Shown: one piece after another, positions 1 through 6,144 of the stretch
How the letters are laid out: every line of letters begins with the position of its first letter
How positions within the stretch are numbered: position 1 is the first letter of the stretch
Assembly (NCBI GenBank): GCA_023426505.1
Contig: JAFAAP010000268.1
Coordinates: 1-33,705, forward strand
From: Pseudomonadota bacterium
Lineage (GTDB): Bacteria; Pseudomonadota; Alphaproteobacteria; Rhizobiales; Beijerinckiaceae
Length of the DNA stretch: 33,705 nt
Reading direction: 5' to 3'
Notes under the pieces: generated by a model
The model's database searches: none
What the model saw: only the letters and a program-made list of their open reading frames with translations
Told to the model about the DNA's origin: nothing
Made by a program: the position numbers and the translations under genes

Positions 1-93
1 ATGGGCGAAAACCAGTTGCCGAAGGTGATCGCCGGTGTCAGGTTCAAGGACGGCAGCGAGGTCATTCCGATGCCGACAAACAGCGTCGCCTGA
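1..93 (+). pseudogene. C-terminal remnant of an IS256 (Mutator)-family transposase
   Basis: The first frame is open from base 1 to a TGA at 91-93 and reads as a short tail containing ENQLPKVIAGVRFKDG followed by a few residues. This matches the typical end of IS256/Mutator-family transposases, in which a WRR(L)xGENQLPKVI-type segment precedes a short variable tail. The gene begins left of the window, so the ATG at base 1 is probably an internal methionine. Directly after the stop, IS5-type coding sequence begins in the same frame, so the two elements were joined by deletion or nested insertion. Family assignment rests on motif memory only; a complete IS256 copy could exist to the left. Confidence 0.55.
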
Positions 94-120
94 TCAGCCT
101 CGTCACCCAAAATCCGCTAT

Positions 121-292
121 AGCTCGCTACCTTCTGGCGCAACCCTGATTGCCGACCGAGGCTACGACAGCAACTGGTTCCGGGAGGCTTTCGCCGACAA
201 GGGCATCACCTCCTGCATTCCGCCCACCAAGAGCCGCAAGGTGCCGACTGCCTATGACAAGGCTCTGTATCGCCAGCGCCACAAGATCGAGA
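121..292 (+). pseudogene. IS5-family transposase, 5'-truncated internal fragment (left part of split gene)
   Basis: Reads SLPSGATLIADRGYDSNWF, then PPTKSRKVP and YRQRHKIE, the DDE-domain stretch of IS5-family transposases that precedes the conserved MF(A/G)xLKDWRR segment. The frame breaks after the GAG codon at 289-291, where the recombinase element enters; translation would stop at 298-300. The continuation is found 1.87 kb downstream at 2163-2285. Removing the insert plus one copy of the 7-bp repeat restores HKIENMFAKLKDWRR in frame. The N-terminal half of the transposase is missing; the left junction lies somewhere between bases 94 and about 124. Inactive. Confidence 0.85.
286..292 (+). 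repeat. 7-bp direct repeat ATCGAGA, left copy
   Basis: ATCGAGA at 286-292 is repeated at 2163-2169, immediately outside the two ends of the recombinase element. The uninterrupted IS5 gene would need only one copy, so this looks like a target duplication or the shared crossover sequence of the insertion. Confidence 0.75.
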
Positions 293-294
293 TG

Positions 295-314
295 GTCTGA
301 TCACAAATGACAAA
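295..314 (+). repeat. Left terminal inverted repeat of the recombinase element
   Basis: GTCTGATCACAAATGACAAA. Compared with the reverse complement of 2142-2161 (GTCTGACTGCAAATGACAAA) it matches at 17 of 20 positions: GTCTGA and CAAATGACAAA are identical and the three central bases differ. The two conserved blocks around a variable centre suggest a two-part recombinase binding site. Confidence 0.85.
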
Positions 315-435
315 TTCTGCCTGAGCCGCTTTGGGCAGCTGAAGCTGAACTGGTGGCGGTTGCCGTTGCGCTTGCGCCAGCCGGAACCAGGGCGTTGCCC
401 TGTGCTGCGGAACAGATCTGCAGCGGGAGGCGACG

Positions 436-732
436 ATGGGAGACTGGCGGGTGCGTCGCGTGTGGCAGCCCCATCCGGACGGGCAGCGGCACTGGGATCG
501 AACCTATCAGCAGCTGATGGCCTGGACCCACACCGGACCAAGATGCGCCGTGCTCCCGGCCGACCCCGCGCCTCCCGCACAGGAGGGGAACCATGAGGAT
601 CGGGATCTATGCACGGGTGTCGACCCAACGCCAAGCCCAGGCGGACGGCCTCGCCCAGCAACTGGAGCGTCTGCAGGCGCATGCACGCCAGCACGGATGG
701 ACCGTCGCGCCCGAGAACGTCTTTCGCGATGA
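436..732 (+). CDS. Small hypothetical protein upstream of and overlapping the recombinase gene
   Basis: ATG at 436 is preceded by GGGAGG five bases upstream, a strong ribosome binding site. The predicted 98-residue product starts MGDWRVRRVWQPHPDGQRHW and continues with a Trp/Arg/His-rich segment; after about residue 50 it becomes Pro/Gly/Arg-rich, as expected of out-of-frame recombinase sequence. It overlaps the recombinase start (593) by 140 bases in another frame, so it could couple translation to the recombinase or act as a leader or accessory DNA-binding peptide. I do not recognise a domain. Only the strong SD and the element context argue for it; it may be a leader rather than a functional protein. 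Confidence 0.4.
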   Translation: MGDWRVRRVWQPHPDGQRHWDRTYQQLMAWTHTGPRCAVLPADPAPPAQEGNHEDRDLCTGVDPTPSPGGRPRPATGASAGACTPARMDRRARERLSR

Positions 733-2218
733 CGGCTACAGCGGTGCCACTCTCAAGCGGCCCGGACTGGAGCGGCTGCGGGACCGCGTGGCCCTGCGGG
801 ACCTGGATGGCATCCTAATCACCGCTCCCGACCGGCTTGCCCGCAACTATGTGCATCAGGTGTTGCTGCTGGAGGAGATTACAGCCGCCGGATGCCAGGT
901 CCACTTTCTTGACCGGCCGATGAGCCAGGATCCGCACGATCAACTGCTGCTGCAAATCCGTGGGGCCGTGGCCGAGTACGAGCGCAGCCTGATTGCTGAG
1001 CGGATGCGGCGCGGCCGGCTGCGCAAGCTGCAGGCCGGCGTCCTGTTGCCATGGGTCCGGGTGCCGTACGGCTATCGTGTCGATCCGGATCACCCCCGCG
1101 ATCCTGCCGGCGTCCGTCAGGACGAGGCCGAGGCCGCTGTGGTGGCCGAGATGTTTGCCTGGTATGCTGACGAGGGCCGCAGCTTGTATGGCTTGGCCCA
1201 GAAGCTGCATCAGGACGCCGTGAAGCCACCGCGGAGCCGGACACGCTGGAGTGTGCCTGGCCTGCGGGTGATCCTGACCAATCCCGTCTATACCGGCGAG
1301 GTGTATGCGGGGCGGATTCAGGAGGCCTGCCGGACCGGAAACACGACCACGCCTCGACGCATCCGAGCGCGGGAGGACTGGATGGCTGTCGCGTCGATCC
1401 CGGCCATTGTCACCCAGGAGCAGTTTGATCGCGTGCAGGCCAAACTCGCCCAAAACCGGCACTTCGCAGGCCGCAACAACACGGCTCAGCGCTATCTGTT
1501 GCGGGGTTTGGTCAGCTGTGGCGTGTGCGGGTTGGCCTGCTTTGGTCGCTGCTTACGGTCGCAATATCGCTACTATTGCTGTCGGGGCAAGCTGCCGCCC
1601 CTTCACTCCTATCGCGAGACGAAGTGTCGCTCGCGCTTTACTCCGGCCGAGCCGATTGAGAGCTTGGTGTGGACGGATCTATGCCGGTTACTGACCCATC
1701 CGGAGGCGATCCGCTTCGCGCTGGAGCGGGCGCATGGCGGGCATTGGCTGCCTCAGGATCTCCAAGCCCGGCGCGATGCCTTGAAGCGAGGGCAAGTCCG
1801 CGTGGAGCAGCAAGTCGAGCGCCTGACCGAGGCTTATTTGAGCGAGGTTGTGGGCTTGGAGGAGTATCGCCGGCGCCGTCACGATTTGGAGCAGAAGGCC
1901 CAAAGCCTTGGGGCTCAGAGGCAGCAGCTGGAGGCGCAGGTCGACCATCAGAGCGAAATCACACGGGTGGGCCTGGGCATCGACGAGTTCTGCCGCCGGG
2001 TGCACGAAGGGCTTGAGCAGGCGACGTGGGAGCAGAAACGGCAGCTCATCGAGTGGTTGGTGGTGCGGGTGATCGTCACCGACGGTGACGTCGAGATCCG
2101 CTATGCCATTCCAACCAACCCCAATGGCGAAGCTCCCCGCTTTTGTCATTTGCAGTCAGACTATCGAGAACATGTTCGCCAAGCTCAAGGACTGGCGCCG
2201 CATCGCCACCCGCTATGA
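593..2218 (+). CDS. Large serine recombinase (resolvase N-term, recombinase domain, zinc ribbon)
   Basis: 541 residues from ATG 593, preceded by AGGAGGGG. The N-terminal resolvase domain begins RIGIYARVST with the nucleophile Ser10; the Arg-rich catalytic region includes DRLARN and EYERSLIAERMRRGR (about residues 82-145). A recombinase DNA-binding domain follows (VPYGY, NPVYTGEVYAGR), then a zinc beta-ribbon (CGVCGLACFGRC, later YYCCRG and KCRSRF), a coiled-coil-like stretch near 400-465, and a C-terminal segment ending in EIRYAIPTNPNGE and FCHLQSD. Residues 517-523 are encoded by the right terminal inverted repeat, and the last 18 residues come from the interrupted IS5 gene read out of frame. 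It presumably moves the element. All catalytic motifs look intact, so activity is plausible. Confidence 0.93.
   Translation: MRIGIYARVSTQRQAQADGLAQQLERLQAHARQHGWTVAPENVFRDDGYSGATLKRPGLERLRDRVALRDLDGILITAPDRLARNYVHQVLLLEEITAAGCQVHFLDRPMSQDPHDQLLLQIRGAVAEYERSLIAERMRRGRLRKLQAGVLLPWVRVPYGYRVDPDHPRDPAGVRQDEAEAAVVAEMFAWYADEGRSLYGLAQKLHQDAVKPPRSRTRWSVPGLRVILTNPVYTGEVYAGRIQEACRTGNTTTPRRIRAREDWMAVASIPAIVTQEQFDRVQAKLAQNRHFAGRNNTAQRYLLRGLVSCGVCGLACFGRCLRSQYRYYCCRGKLPPLHSYRETKCRSRFTPAEPIESLVWTDLCRLLTHPEAIRFALERAHGGHWLPQDLQARRDALKRGQVRVEQQVERLTEAYLSEVVGLEEYRRRRHDLEQKAQSLGAQRQQLEAQVDHQSEITRVGLGIDEFCRRVHEGLEQATWEQKRQLIEWLVVRVIVTDGDVEIRYAIPTNPNGEAPRFCHLQSDYREHVRQAQGLAPHRHPL
2142..2161 (-). repeat. Right terminal inverted repeat, inside the recombinase coding sequence
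   Basis: Plus-strand TTTGTCATTTGCAGTCAGAC, the inverted partner of 295-314 (17/20). It lies entirely within the recombinase reading frame and encodes the FCHLQSD motif near the protein's C-terminus, so the element end is also protein-coding sequence. Confidence 0.85.
2163..2169 (+). repeat. 7-bp direct repeat ATCGAGA, right copy
   Basis: Second copy of the repeat at 286-292. From here the IS5 transposase reading frame resumes (GAG AAC ATG TTC, giving E-N-M-F). Confidence 0.75.
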
Positions 2219-2285
2219 CCGGTGCGCCCACACCTTCTTCTCAGCCATCTGCATCGCTGCTTCAGTGGCCTTCTACCTCAATTAA
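2163..2285 (+). pseudogene. IS5-family transposase, C-terminal fragment (right part of split gene)
   Basis: Encodes IENMFAKLKDWRRIATRYDR followed by CAHTFFSAICIAASVAF and a stop at 2283-2285. This is the highly conserved C-terminus of IS5-family transposases, containing the catalytic Glu of the DDE triad (K-I-E) and the YDR-CA-FFSAI signature. It continues the fragment ending near 292. It cannot be translated as part of a functional transposase because the gene is split and the N-terminus is deleted. Confidence 0.9.
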
Positions 2286-2301
2286 CGAGTCCTGAGCCTA
2301 G
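2286..2301 (+). repeat. Probable right end of the IS5-family element
   Basis: GAGTCCTGAGCCTAGG follows the transposase stop directly. IS5-family elements of alphaproteobacteria often end with a GAGTCCTGA-type inverted repeat just past the stop. The partner left end is deleted here, so the call rests on position and resemblance only. Confidence 0.35.
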
Positions 2302-2326
2302 GTCTTCATCTCATGCGCTTTGAGAG

Positions 2327-2343
2327 TTGGTCTTTTTGACCAA
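2327..2343. repeat. Hairpin TTGGTC-TTTTT-GACCAA
   Basis: Perfect 6-bp arms around a T5 loop, 40 bases after the IS5 transposase stop. It lacks a T-run after the stem, so an intrinsic terminator is uncertain; it may belong to the sequence into which the IS inserted. Confidence 0.45.
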
Positions 2344-2388
2344 ACCTCATATTGGTTCTGGCCCAAACCCTTTTATTTCAGGGAGGGT

Positions 2389-2420
2389 GGCCCTTCGATC
2401 ACACTGTGATTTTGAGGGCC
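2389..2420. repeat. 32-bp imperfect palindrome
   Basis: Outer arms GGCCCT (2389-2394) and AGGGCC (2415-2420) enclose the inner perfect palindrome ATCACA-C-TGTGAT (2398-2410). It can form a hairpin with a small internal loop, or serve as a protein-binding site. It lies downstream (in the minus direction) of the MBL-fold hydrolase gene, but about 360 bases past its stop. Confidence 0.5.
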
Positions 2421-2780
2421 GAGCCTGCAGATAAACCATGATTCAGCGGCTGGATAATGGCGGAGAGGGGGGCCGCATTCTTAGCTTTCGACGAGATCTA
2501 ATATCGTCGAAAAAGCAATTGCGATCAACGACTTAAAACAGAAAGATCGTCCAAGCTTGTCCATAGAAATCCAGCTCTATCCGAACTTCGATGTGGGCTG
2601 AAATGTGGGGTGAACCAGTTAGGCGGACGATCGAGAGTGGTGCGCCCAGGCTGCTCGTCCTCTCCAGAATGCCTCGGCTGGCTCGTCTCTATAAGGAGGC
2701 GTGGACGCCAGCGTGGGTCGACCCTGCGGGGTAGGAACTGGTCGATCAGCGGAACGCAGTCCGACCACAGAGCCACCGCA

Positions 2781-3824
2781 TCAAGCTGAGACGAGCCGCG
2801 TGATGTCCCCATCCGTGCCCGTCCAGACCAAGTCACCTCGCCGCATTACCGTATTCACATGCGCGAGCACCTCGCTGAATGCGAAGCCCATCTGGTGTGC
2901 GTCAAGCGGCCGGGGAAAGACAATCGGGACCAGATCAGCCACCGATCTCGGCGTGCCAGCGCACGCCTCGGCGATCAGGGAGCATCGCTCCTCATGGTGG
3001 GCAATCAATTCGAGACACCTCGGATGCAGTCCGCGAAAGGGGAGCTCGTGGCCGGGGAGGACAAGTGCATCCTCCGGGACCGACTGCCGGATTGTCTGGA
3101 GGGATCTCAGGTACAAGCCCAGCGGATCGCCCTCCGGATCGACCGCCGAAACGGAAATATTGGGTGTGATCCTGGCGAGCACCTGATCGGCGGCAAAGAA
3201 CAGCTTCTCCTCTGCGCAGTAAAGCATCAATTGTTCGGGAGCGTGACCCTCCCCCACGAGGATATCAAAACGCCGACCACCGATTGCCAGGGTGTCTCCC
3301 GCGCCAAGCCGCGAGAACGTGGACGGGAGCGGCCAGACCATATCCAGGTAGCGGTGCCCTTGCGTGGCGACCTGCGCCGCCGCTTCCTCCGACATTCCGT
3401 GCCGCAGGTAGAACTCCGTGTGGGGCCTAGCCTCGAGGGCGCCGGGATTGAGCGAGATGTTGAGGCAGGTCAGATAGCTGGAATAGCTCGTCAGCACGGG
3501 CAGTCCGAACCGCTCCGCCAACCATCCGGCGAGACCAATATGATCGGGGTGGTAGTGCGTGACGACCACCTGCGTCAGCCTGCGGCCGGCGAGGGGGCCA
3601 TGCAAGAGAGCCTCCCAGACGCCACGGGTTGCGGTGTCGTCAATGCCGGTATCGAGTACCGCCCATCCGTCGTGGTCCTCGATCAGATAGATATTCACAT
3701 GATTGAGCTGAAACGGGAGCGGGACGCGCGTCCACAACACTCCTGGTGCGACCTCGGTGACCGTCGCAGCAGCCGGCGCGTCGCAGGGGAAGCTTAAACT
3801 CTGGCTCGCCATCGGGCGGGACAT
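2781..3824 (-). CDS. MBL-fold metallo-hydrolase
   Basis: 347 residues; ATG at 3824 preceded by GAAGAGGAAACGATCA. The metallo-beta-lactamase fold is shown by the HxHxDH motif THYHPDH (His90, His92, Asp94, His95), by His194 (GEGHAPEQ), Asp213 (AADQ) and His259 (LPGHE), a complete di-metal set. No signal peptide is visible, so it is probably cytoplasmic. The family includes thioesterases, lactonases and glyoxalase-II-like enzymes; next to a CoA-ester catabolic block a thioester or lactone hydrolase is the simplest guess, but the substrate is unknown. It is divergent from the TetR gene at 4198 across a 373-bp control region with shared sequence motifs, suggesting co-regulation. Confidence 0.88.
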   Translation of the reverse strand: MSRPMASQSLSFPCDAPAAATVTEVAPGVLWTRVPLPFQLNHVNIYLIEDHDGWAVLDTGIDDTATRGVWEALLHGPLAGRRLTQVVVTHYHPDHIGLAGWLAERFGLPVLTSYSSYLTCLNISLNPGALEARPHTEFYLRHGMSEEAAAQVATQGHRYLDMVWPLPSTFSRLGAGDTLAIGGRRFDILVGEGHAPEQLMLYCAEEKLFFAADQVLARITPNISVSAVDPEGDPLGLYLRSLQTIRQSVPEDALVLPGHELPFRGLHPRCLELIAHHEERCSLIAEACAGTPRSVADLVPIVFPRPLDAHQMGFAFSEVLAHVNTVMRRGDLVWTGTDGDITRLVSA

Positions 3825-3928
3825 TGATCGTTTCCTCTTCAGAGAAGCGTCTCAGAACGCTAGGGTCAAAGCGATCCCTATCCTTGGCAGTTGTTGAGCA
3901 GAGACTGGCCGTTTGGCAGGGAGGCCCA

Positions 3929-3943
3929 AAGGCGCAGCGCCTT
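3929..3943. promoter_or_regulatory. Perfect 15-bp palindrome in the MBL/TetR divergent region
   Basis: AAGGCGC-A-GCGCCTT, 7-bp arms around one base. The loop is too small for a stable hairpin, so a dimeric protein site is more likely. It lies 105 bp upstream of the MBL-fold gene and just left of the GTTAC-type palindrome. Confidence 0.35.
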
Positions 3944-3946
3944 GAG

Positions 3947-3962
3947 GTTACTGTAAAGTAAC
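3947..3962. promoter_or_regulatory. Candidate operator GTTACTGTAAAGTAAC
   Basis: A 16-bp near-palindrome (14 of 16 positions symmetric) that overlaps the sequence GTAACTTTA (3958-3966). The GTAACTTT core recurs at 4088-4095 and inverted at 4114-4121, so it is the third copy of one motif in the control region between the hydrolase and the TetR gene. TetR-family regulators usually bind such sites in their own promoter region. Confidence 0.5.
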
Positions 3963-4087
3963 TTTAGTTTCCCAACTTACACAATAGCTACTGTCATGTC
4001 GCTACGCCTCGGTCGGGCGACCCTCTACATCGGCCACGGCGAGGGTTCCACTCCCCCTAACCTTTGAAAAACATAAGTGACTCTCCA

Positions 4088-4129
4088 GTAACTTTACCGA
4101 CTTGACATTCTCAAAAGTTACAAGACTAT
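4088..4129 (+). promoter_or_regulatory. Candidate promoter with inverted GTAACTTT / AAAGTTAC half-sites
   Basis: TTGACA (4102-4107) and GACTAT (4124-4129) are spaced by 16 bp, a good sigma-70-type promoter for the TetR gene starting at 4198. GTAACTTT (4088-4095) lies just upstream of the -35 box and its exact inverse AAAGTTAC (4114-4121) lies in the spacer. A repressor bound to this pair would block polymerase. Binding by the product of the adjacent TetR gene is inferred. Confidence 0.55.
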
Positions 4130-4197
4130 CAGCTTCCGTGACCGGGTGCTCACATCCTAGCCAGGTGTGACCGCAACACAGCACGGCGAGGTATCGA

Positions 4198-4866
4198 ATG
4201 TCGCGTTGGGCCAATGCAGTTCCCGGTCGGGAGCAGCAACTCGAAAGCAAACGCAAGGCGATCATCCGGGAGGCTGCCAAGGTCTTCAATCGGCGGGGCA
4301 GCCACGGCACAACCCTCGACGACGTCGCCGAACGCTTGGGCGTCTCCAAGGCAGCGCTTTACCGCTACGTCCAGAACAAAAACGACCTTCTGTATGCGTG
4401 CCACGAGGAGGCGATGGAAATCGCCCGTGAAAGCATGGATCGTGGTGAGGCCGAGGGCCGGACCGGCCTGGAAAAGATCCAGCTCGGCATGAAGGAGTAC
4501 CTGCGTGAGATGATTGGCGCGCTGGGCGTGCCGGTCCTCATCCTTGAAGAGAATGCACTCAGCGGCGAACAGGCCGCTCGCATCATCGACCTCCGTGATG
4601 GATTCGAGAAGCGTATGCGCCGGCTGGTCGAAGAAGGCATCAAGGACGGCAGCATTCTGCCGCTGAACCCAAAGCTCGCGATCTTCATGCTGCTCGGTGC
4701 GGTCCACTGGGTGACCAAGTGGTACTCGGCCGAAGGTTCATGGACAGCCGAGGAGGTTTCGGATGCACTGGTCGAGATGGCCACGCGGGGCCTTGCGGCA
4801 CGACCCGTCGAGGCTCTCGAGGCGCAGATTCATAATGTGACGATGCCATTCGATCGTCCGACATAA
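4198..4866 (+). CDS. TetR/AcrR-family transcriptional regulator
   Basis: 222 residues from ATG 4198 (GCGAGG upstream). The N-terminal helix-turn-helix spans about residues 20-65 (REAAKVF, then TTLDDVAERLGVSKAALYRY, then the NKNDLL segment). The ligand-binding C-terminal half is helical. TetR proteins with this type of HTH often control acyl-CoA degradation genes and release DNA on binding an acyl-CoA. It is the first gene of the plus-strand block, 27 bp before the acyl-CoA dehydrogenase gene, and faces the hydrolase gene; the GTAACTTT sites upstream are its most likely targets. Ligand unknown. Confidence 0.92.
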   Translation: MSRWANAVPGREQQLESKRKAIIREAAKVFNRRGSHGTTLDDVAERLGVSKAALYRYVQNKNDLLYACHEEAMEIARESMDRGEAEGRTGLEKIQLGMKEYLREMIGALGVPVLILEENALSGEQAARIIDLRDGFEKRMRRLVEEGIKDGSILPLNPKLAIFMLLGAVHWVTKWYSAEGSWTAEEVSDALVEMATRGLAARPVEALEAQIHNVTMPFDRPT

Positions 4867-4893
4867 GAACAGGCTCGTTGGGAGGAAACAGCA

Positions 4894-6057
4894 ATGAACT
4901 TTGATCTAACGCCGGATCAGAAGGCGCTTCAGGAAAGAGTCAGGGAGTTCGCTCAAGCCGAGATCGCACCGCGCGCCGAGCAGCTCGACCGGGACGGTGT
5001 GTTCCCGACCGATCTCTTCAAGCAGGTCGGCGACCTCGGCGTGATGTCGATTCCCTTCCCCGAGGAATTCGGGGGAATGGGGCTGGGCGTATTCGACGCG
5101 GTCCTTGCGATCGAGGAGCTTGCCCGCGCCGACCAGTCGCTGGCGGTTTCCACCATGGTGTCGATGGCGACCGGCCTCACTGTCGCCCGGTTCGGCACCG
5201 AGGAGCAGAAGCGGCAATGGCTTCCCGACATCATTGCCGGCCGCAAGGTCTGCTCGATCGCCGGCACCGAGCCCGATGCCGGCAGCGACACATCCGGCTT
5301 CAAGACGCGCGCGACCGAGCTGGGCGACGGCACCTGGTCGCTCACCGGCGAGAAGGCCTACATCACCAATCCCGGCACCGACATCTCATCATTCACGATC
5401 ATCCTTGCGGTCTCAAGCCCAAAGGACGCGGAGCGCAAGCAGTACACGCTGTTCCTCGTTCCCAACGATGCGCCGGGCTACACCCGGGGTGAGAAATACC
5501 GGAAAATGGGTTGGAAATCGTCCGATACCCGGCCGCTCTATCTGGACGACTGCCGTCTGCCCGACAGTGCGATCATCGGCAAGAAGCACGGCGGGCGCTG
5601 GGTCCTTCACAACGGCTACCAGGCCGCACGGCTGTTTCTCTCCGCCTGTTCGCTGGGCCTGGCGCAGGCGAGCCTCGATCACTCCATCGCCTACGCCAAG
5701 GAGCGGCAGGCCTTCGGGGGCAGTATCGGTCGGCTGCAGCTCGTCCAGGAGATGATCGCGAAAATGGCGCTGAAGGTCGACAGTGCTCGCCTGGTGACCT
5801 ACCGCGCAGCCTGGTCCGTCGATCAAGGCCGCAACGACCTGATGGCCCTGTCGATGGCGAAGCTGCACGCCACCGAAACGGGTTCGGAGGTTGCGAACAT
5901 GGCCATCCAGGTTCATGGCGGCTGGGGCTTCATGGACGACTGCCCTGTATCCCGGTACCTGCGCGACAACCGCATCTGCACCATCGGCGACGGCAGCTCA
6001 CAGATCCAGACGCTGCTTATCGCCCGCGAATGCGGCCTCGACGTTTCGTTCAACTAG
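4894..6057 (+). CDS. Acyl-CoA dehydrogenase
   Basis: 387 residues, normal family length, ATG 4894 with GGGAGGAAA upstream. The FAD enzyme forms 2-enoyl-CoA from acyl-CoA. Seen in order: N-terminal helical domain starting MNFDLTPDQKALQERV, the FPEEFGGMG segment, the flavin-binding middle domain (AGTEPDAGSDTSG; TGEKAYITN), and the C-terminal helical domain (AKERQAFG; IQVHGGWGFMDD; RYLRDNRICTIGDGSSQIQ). The position of the usual catalytic Glu (EGT in medium-chain enzymes) is Asp366 here, and the alternative helix-G Glu of isovaleryl-CoA dehydrogenase is Ala. Asp may serve as the base or point to an unusual substrate. It lies between the TetR gene and the transporter genes, probably in one operon. 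Confidence 0.93.
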   Translation: MNFDLTPDQKALQERVREFAQAEIAPRAEQLDRDGVFPTDLFKQVGDLGVMSIPFPEEFGGMGLGVFDAVLAIEELARADQSLAVSTMVSMATGLTVARFGTEEQKRQWLPDIIAGRKVCSIAGTEPDAGSDTSGFKTRATELGDGTWSLTGEKAYITNPGTDISSFTIILAVSSPKDAERKQYTLFLVPNDAPGYTRGEKYRKMGWKSSDTRPLYLDDCRLPDSAIIGKKHGGRWVLHNGYQAARLFLSACSLGLAQASLDHSIAYAKERQAFGGSIGRLQLVQEMIAKMALKVDSARLVTYRAAWSVDQGRNDLMALSMAKLHATETGSEVANMAIQVHGGWGFMDDCPVSRYLRDNRICTIGDGSSQIQTLLIARECGLDVSFN

Positions 6058-6144
6058 CAGGAGGTCGGCATACCGGTACAGCCGCAACGACGGTAACGGA
6101 CAGGCGGACGCGCAAAAGCGCGCCGCTACGGGAGGAACCTGTCC

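Larger units (their letters stand above)
293..2162 (+). mobile_element. Serine-recombinase element inserted in an IS5 transposase gene
   Basis: A self-contained ~1.87-kb unit carrying a small upstream reading frame and a large serine recombinase. It has 20-bp terminal inverted repeats (295-314 and 2142-2161, 17/20 matching) and is flanked by ATCGAGA on both sides. The interrupted host gene is restored in frame when the unit is removed, which fixes the borders to within one or two bases. Large serine recombinases usually integrate at att sites without long terminal inverted repeats, so the IS-like architecture is notable. There are no passenger genes. Exact ends could shift by a base because TG precedes the left repeat and a single T follows the right one. 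Confidence 0.8.
2302..2780. other. Gene-free stretch between IS remnants and the MBL-fold hydrolase gene
   Basis: About 480 bases without a convincing gene. They hold two inverted repeats (2327-2343 and 2389-2420) and AT-richer sequence around 2490-2540 than the flanks. Short open frames exist on both strands but lack recognisable motifs or good ribosome sites. A minus-strand open frame here overlaps the end of the hydrolase gene and looks like a shadow. Confidence 0.6.

Noticed and set aside
2525..2836. Minus-strand 103-codon frame after the hydrolase gene
   Set aside because: It overlaps the hydrolase 3' end in another frame, with no convincing motif or ribosome site.
2859..3797. Long plus-strand open frame opposite the MBL-fold hydrolase
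   Set aside because: The minus strand carries a complete metal-binding motif set and a good start; the plus frame has none.
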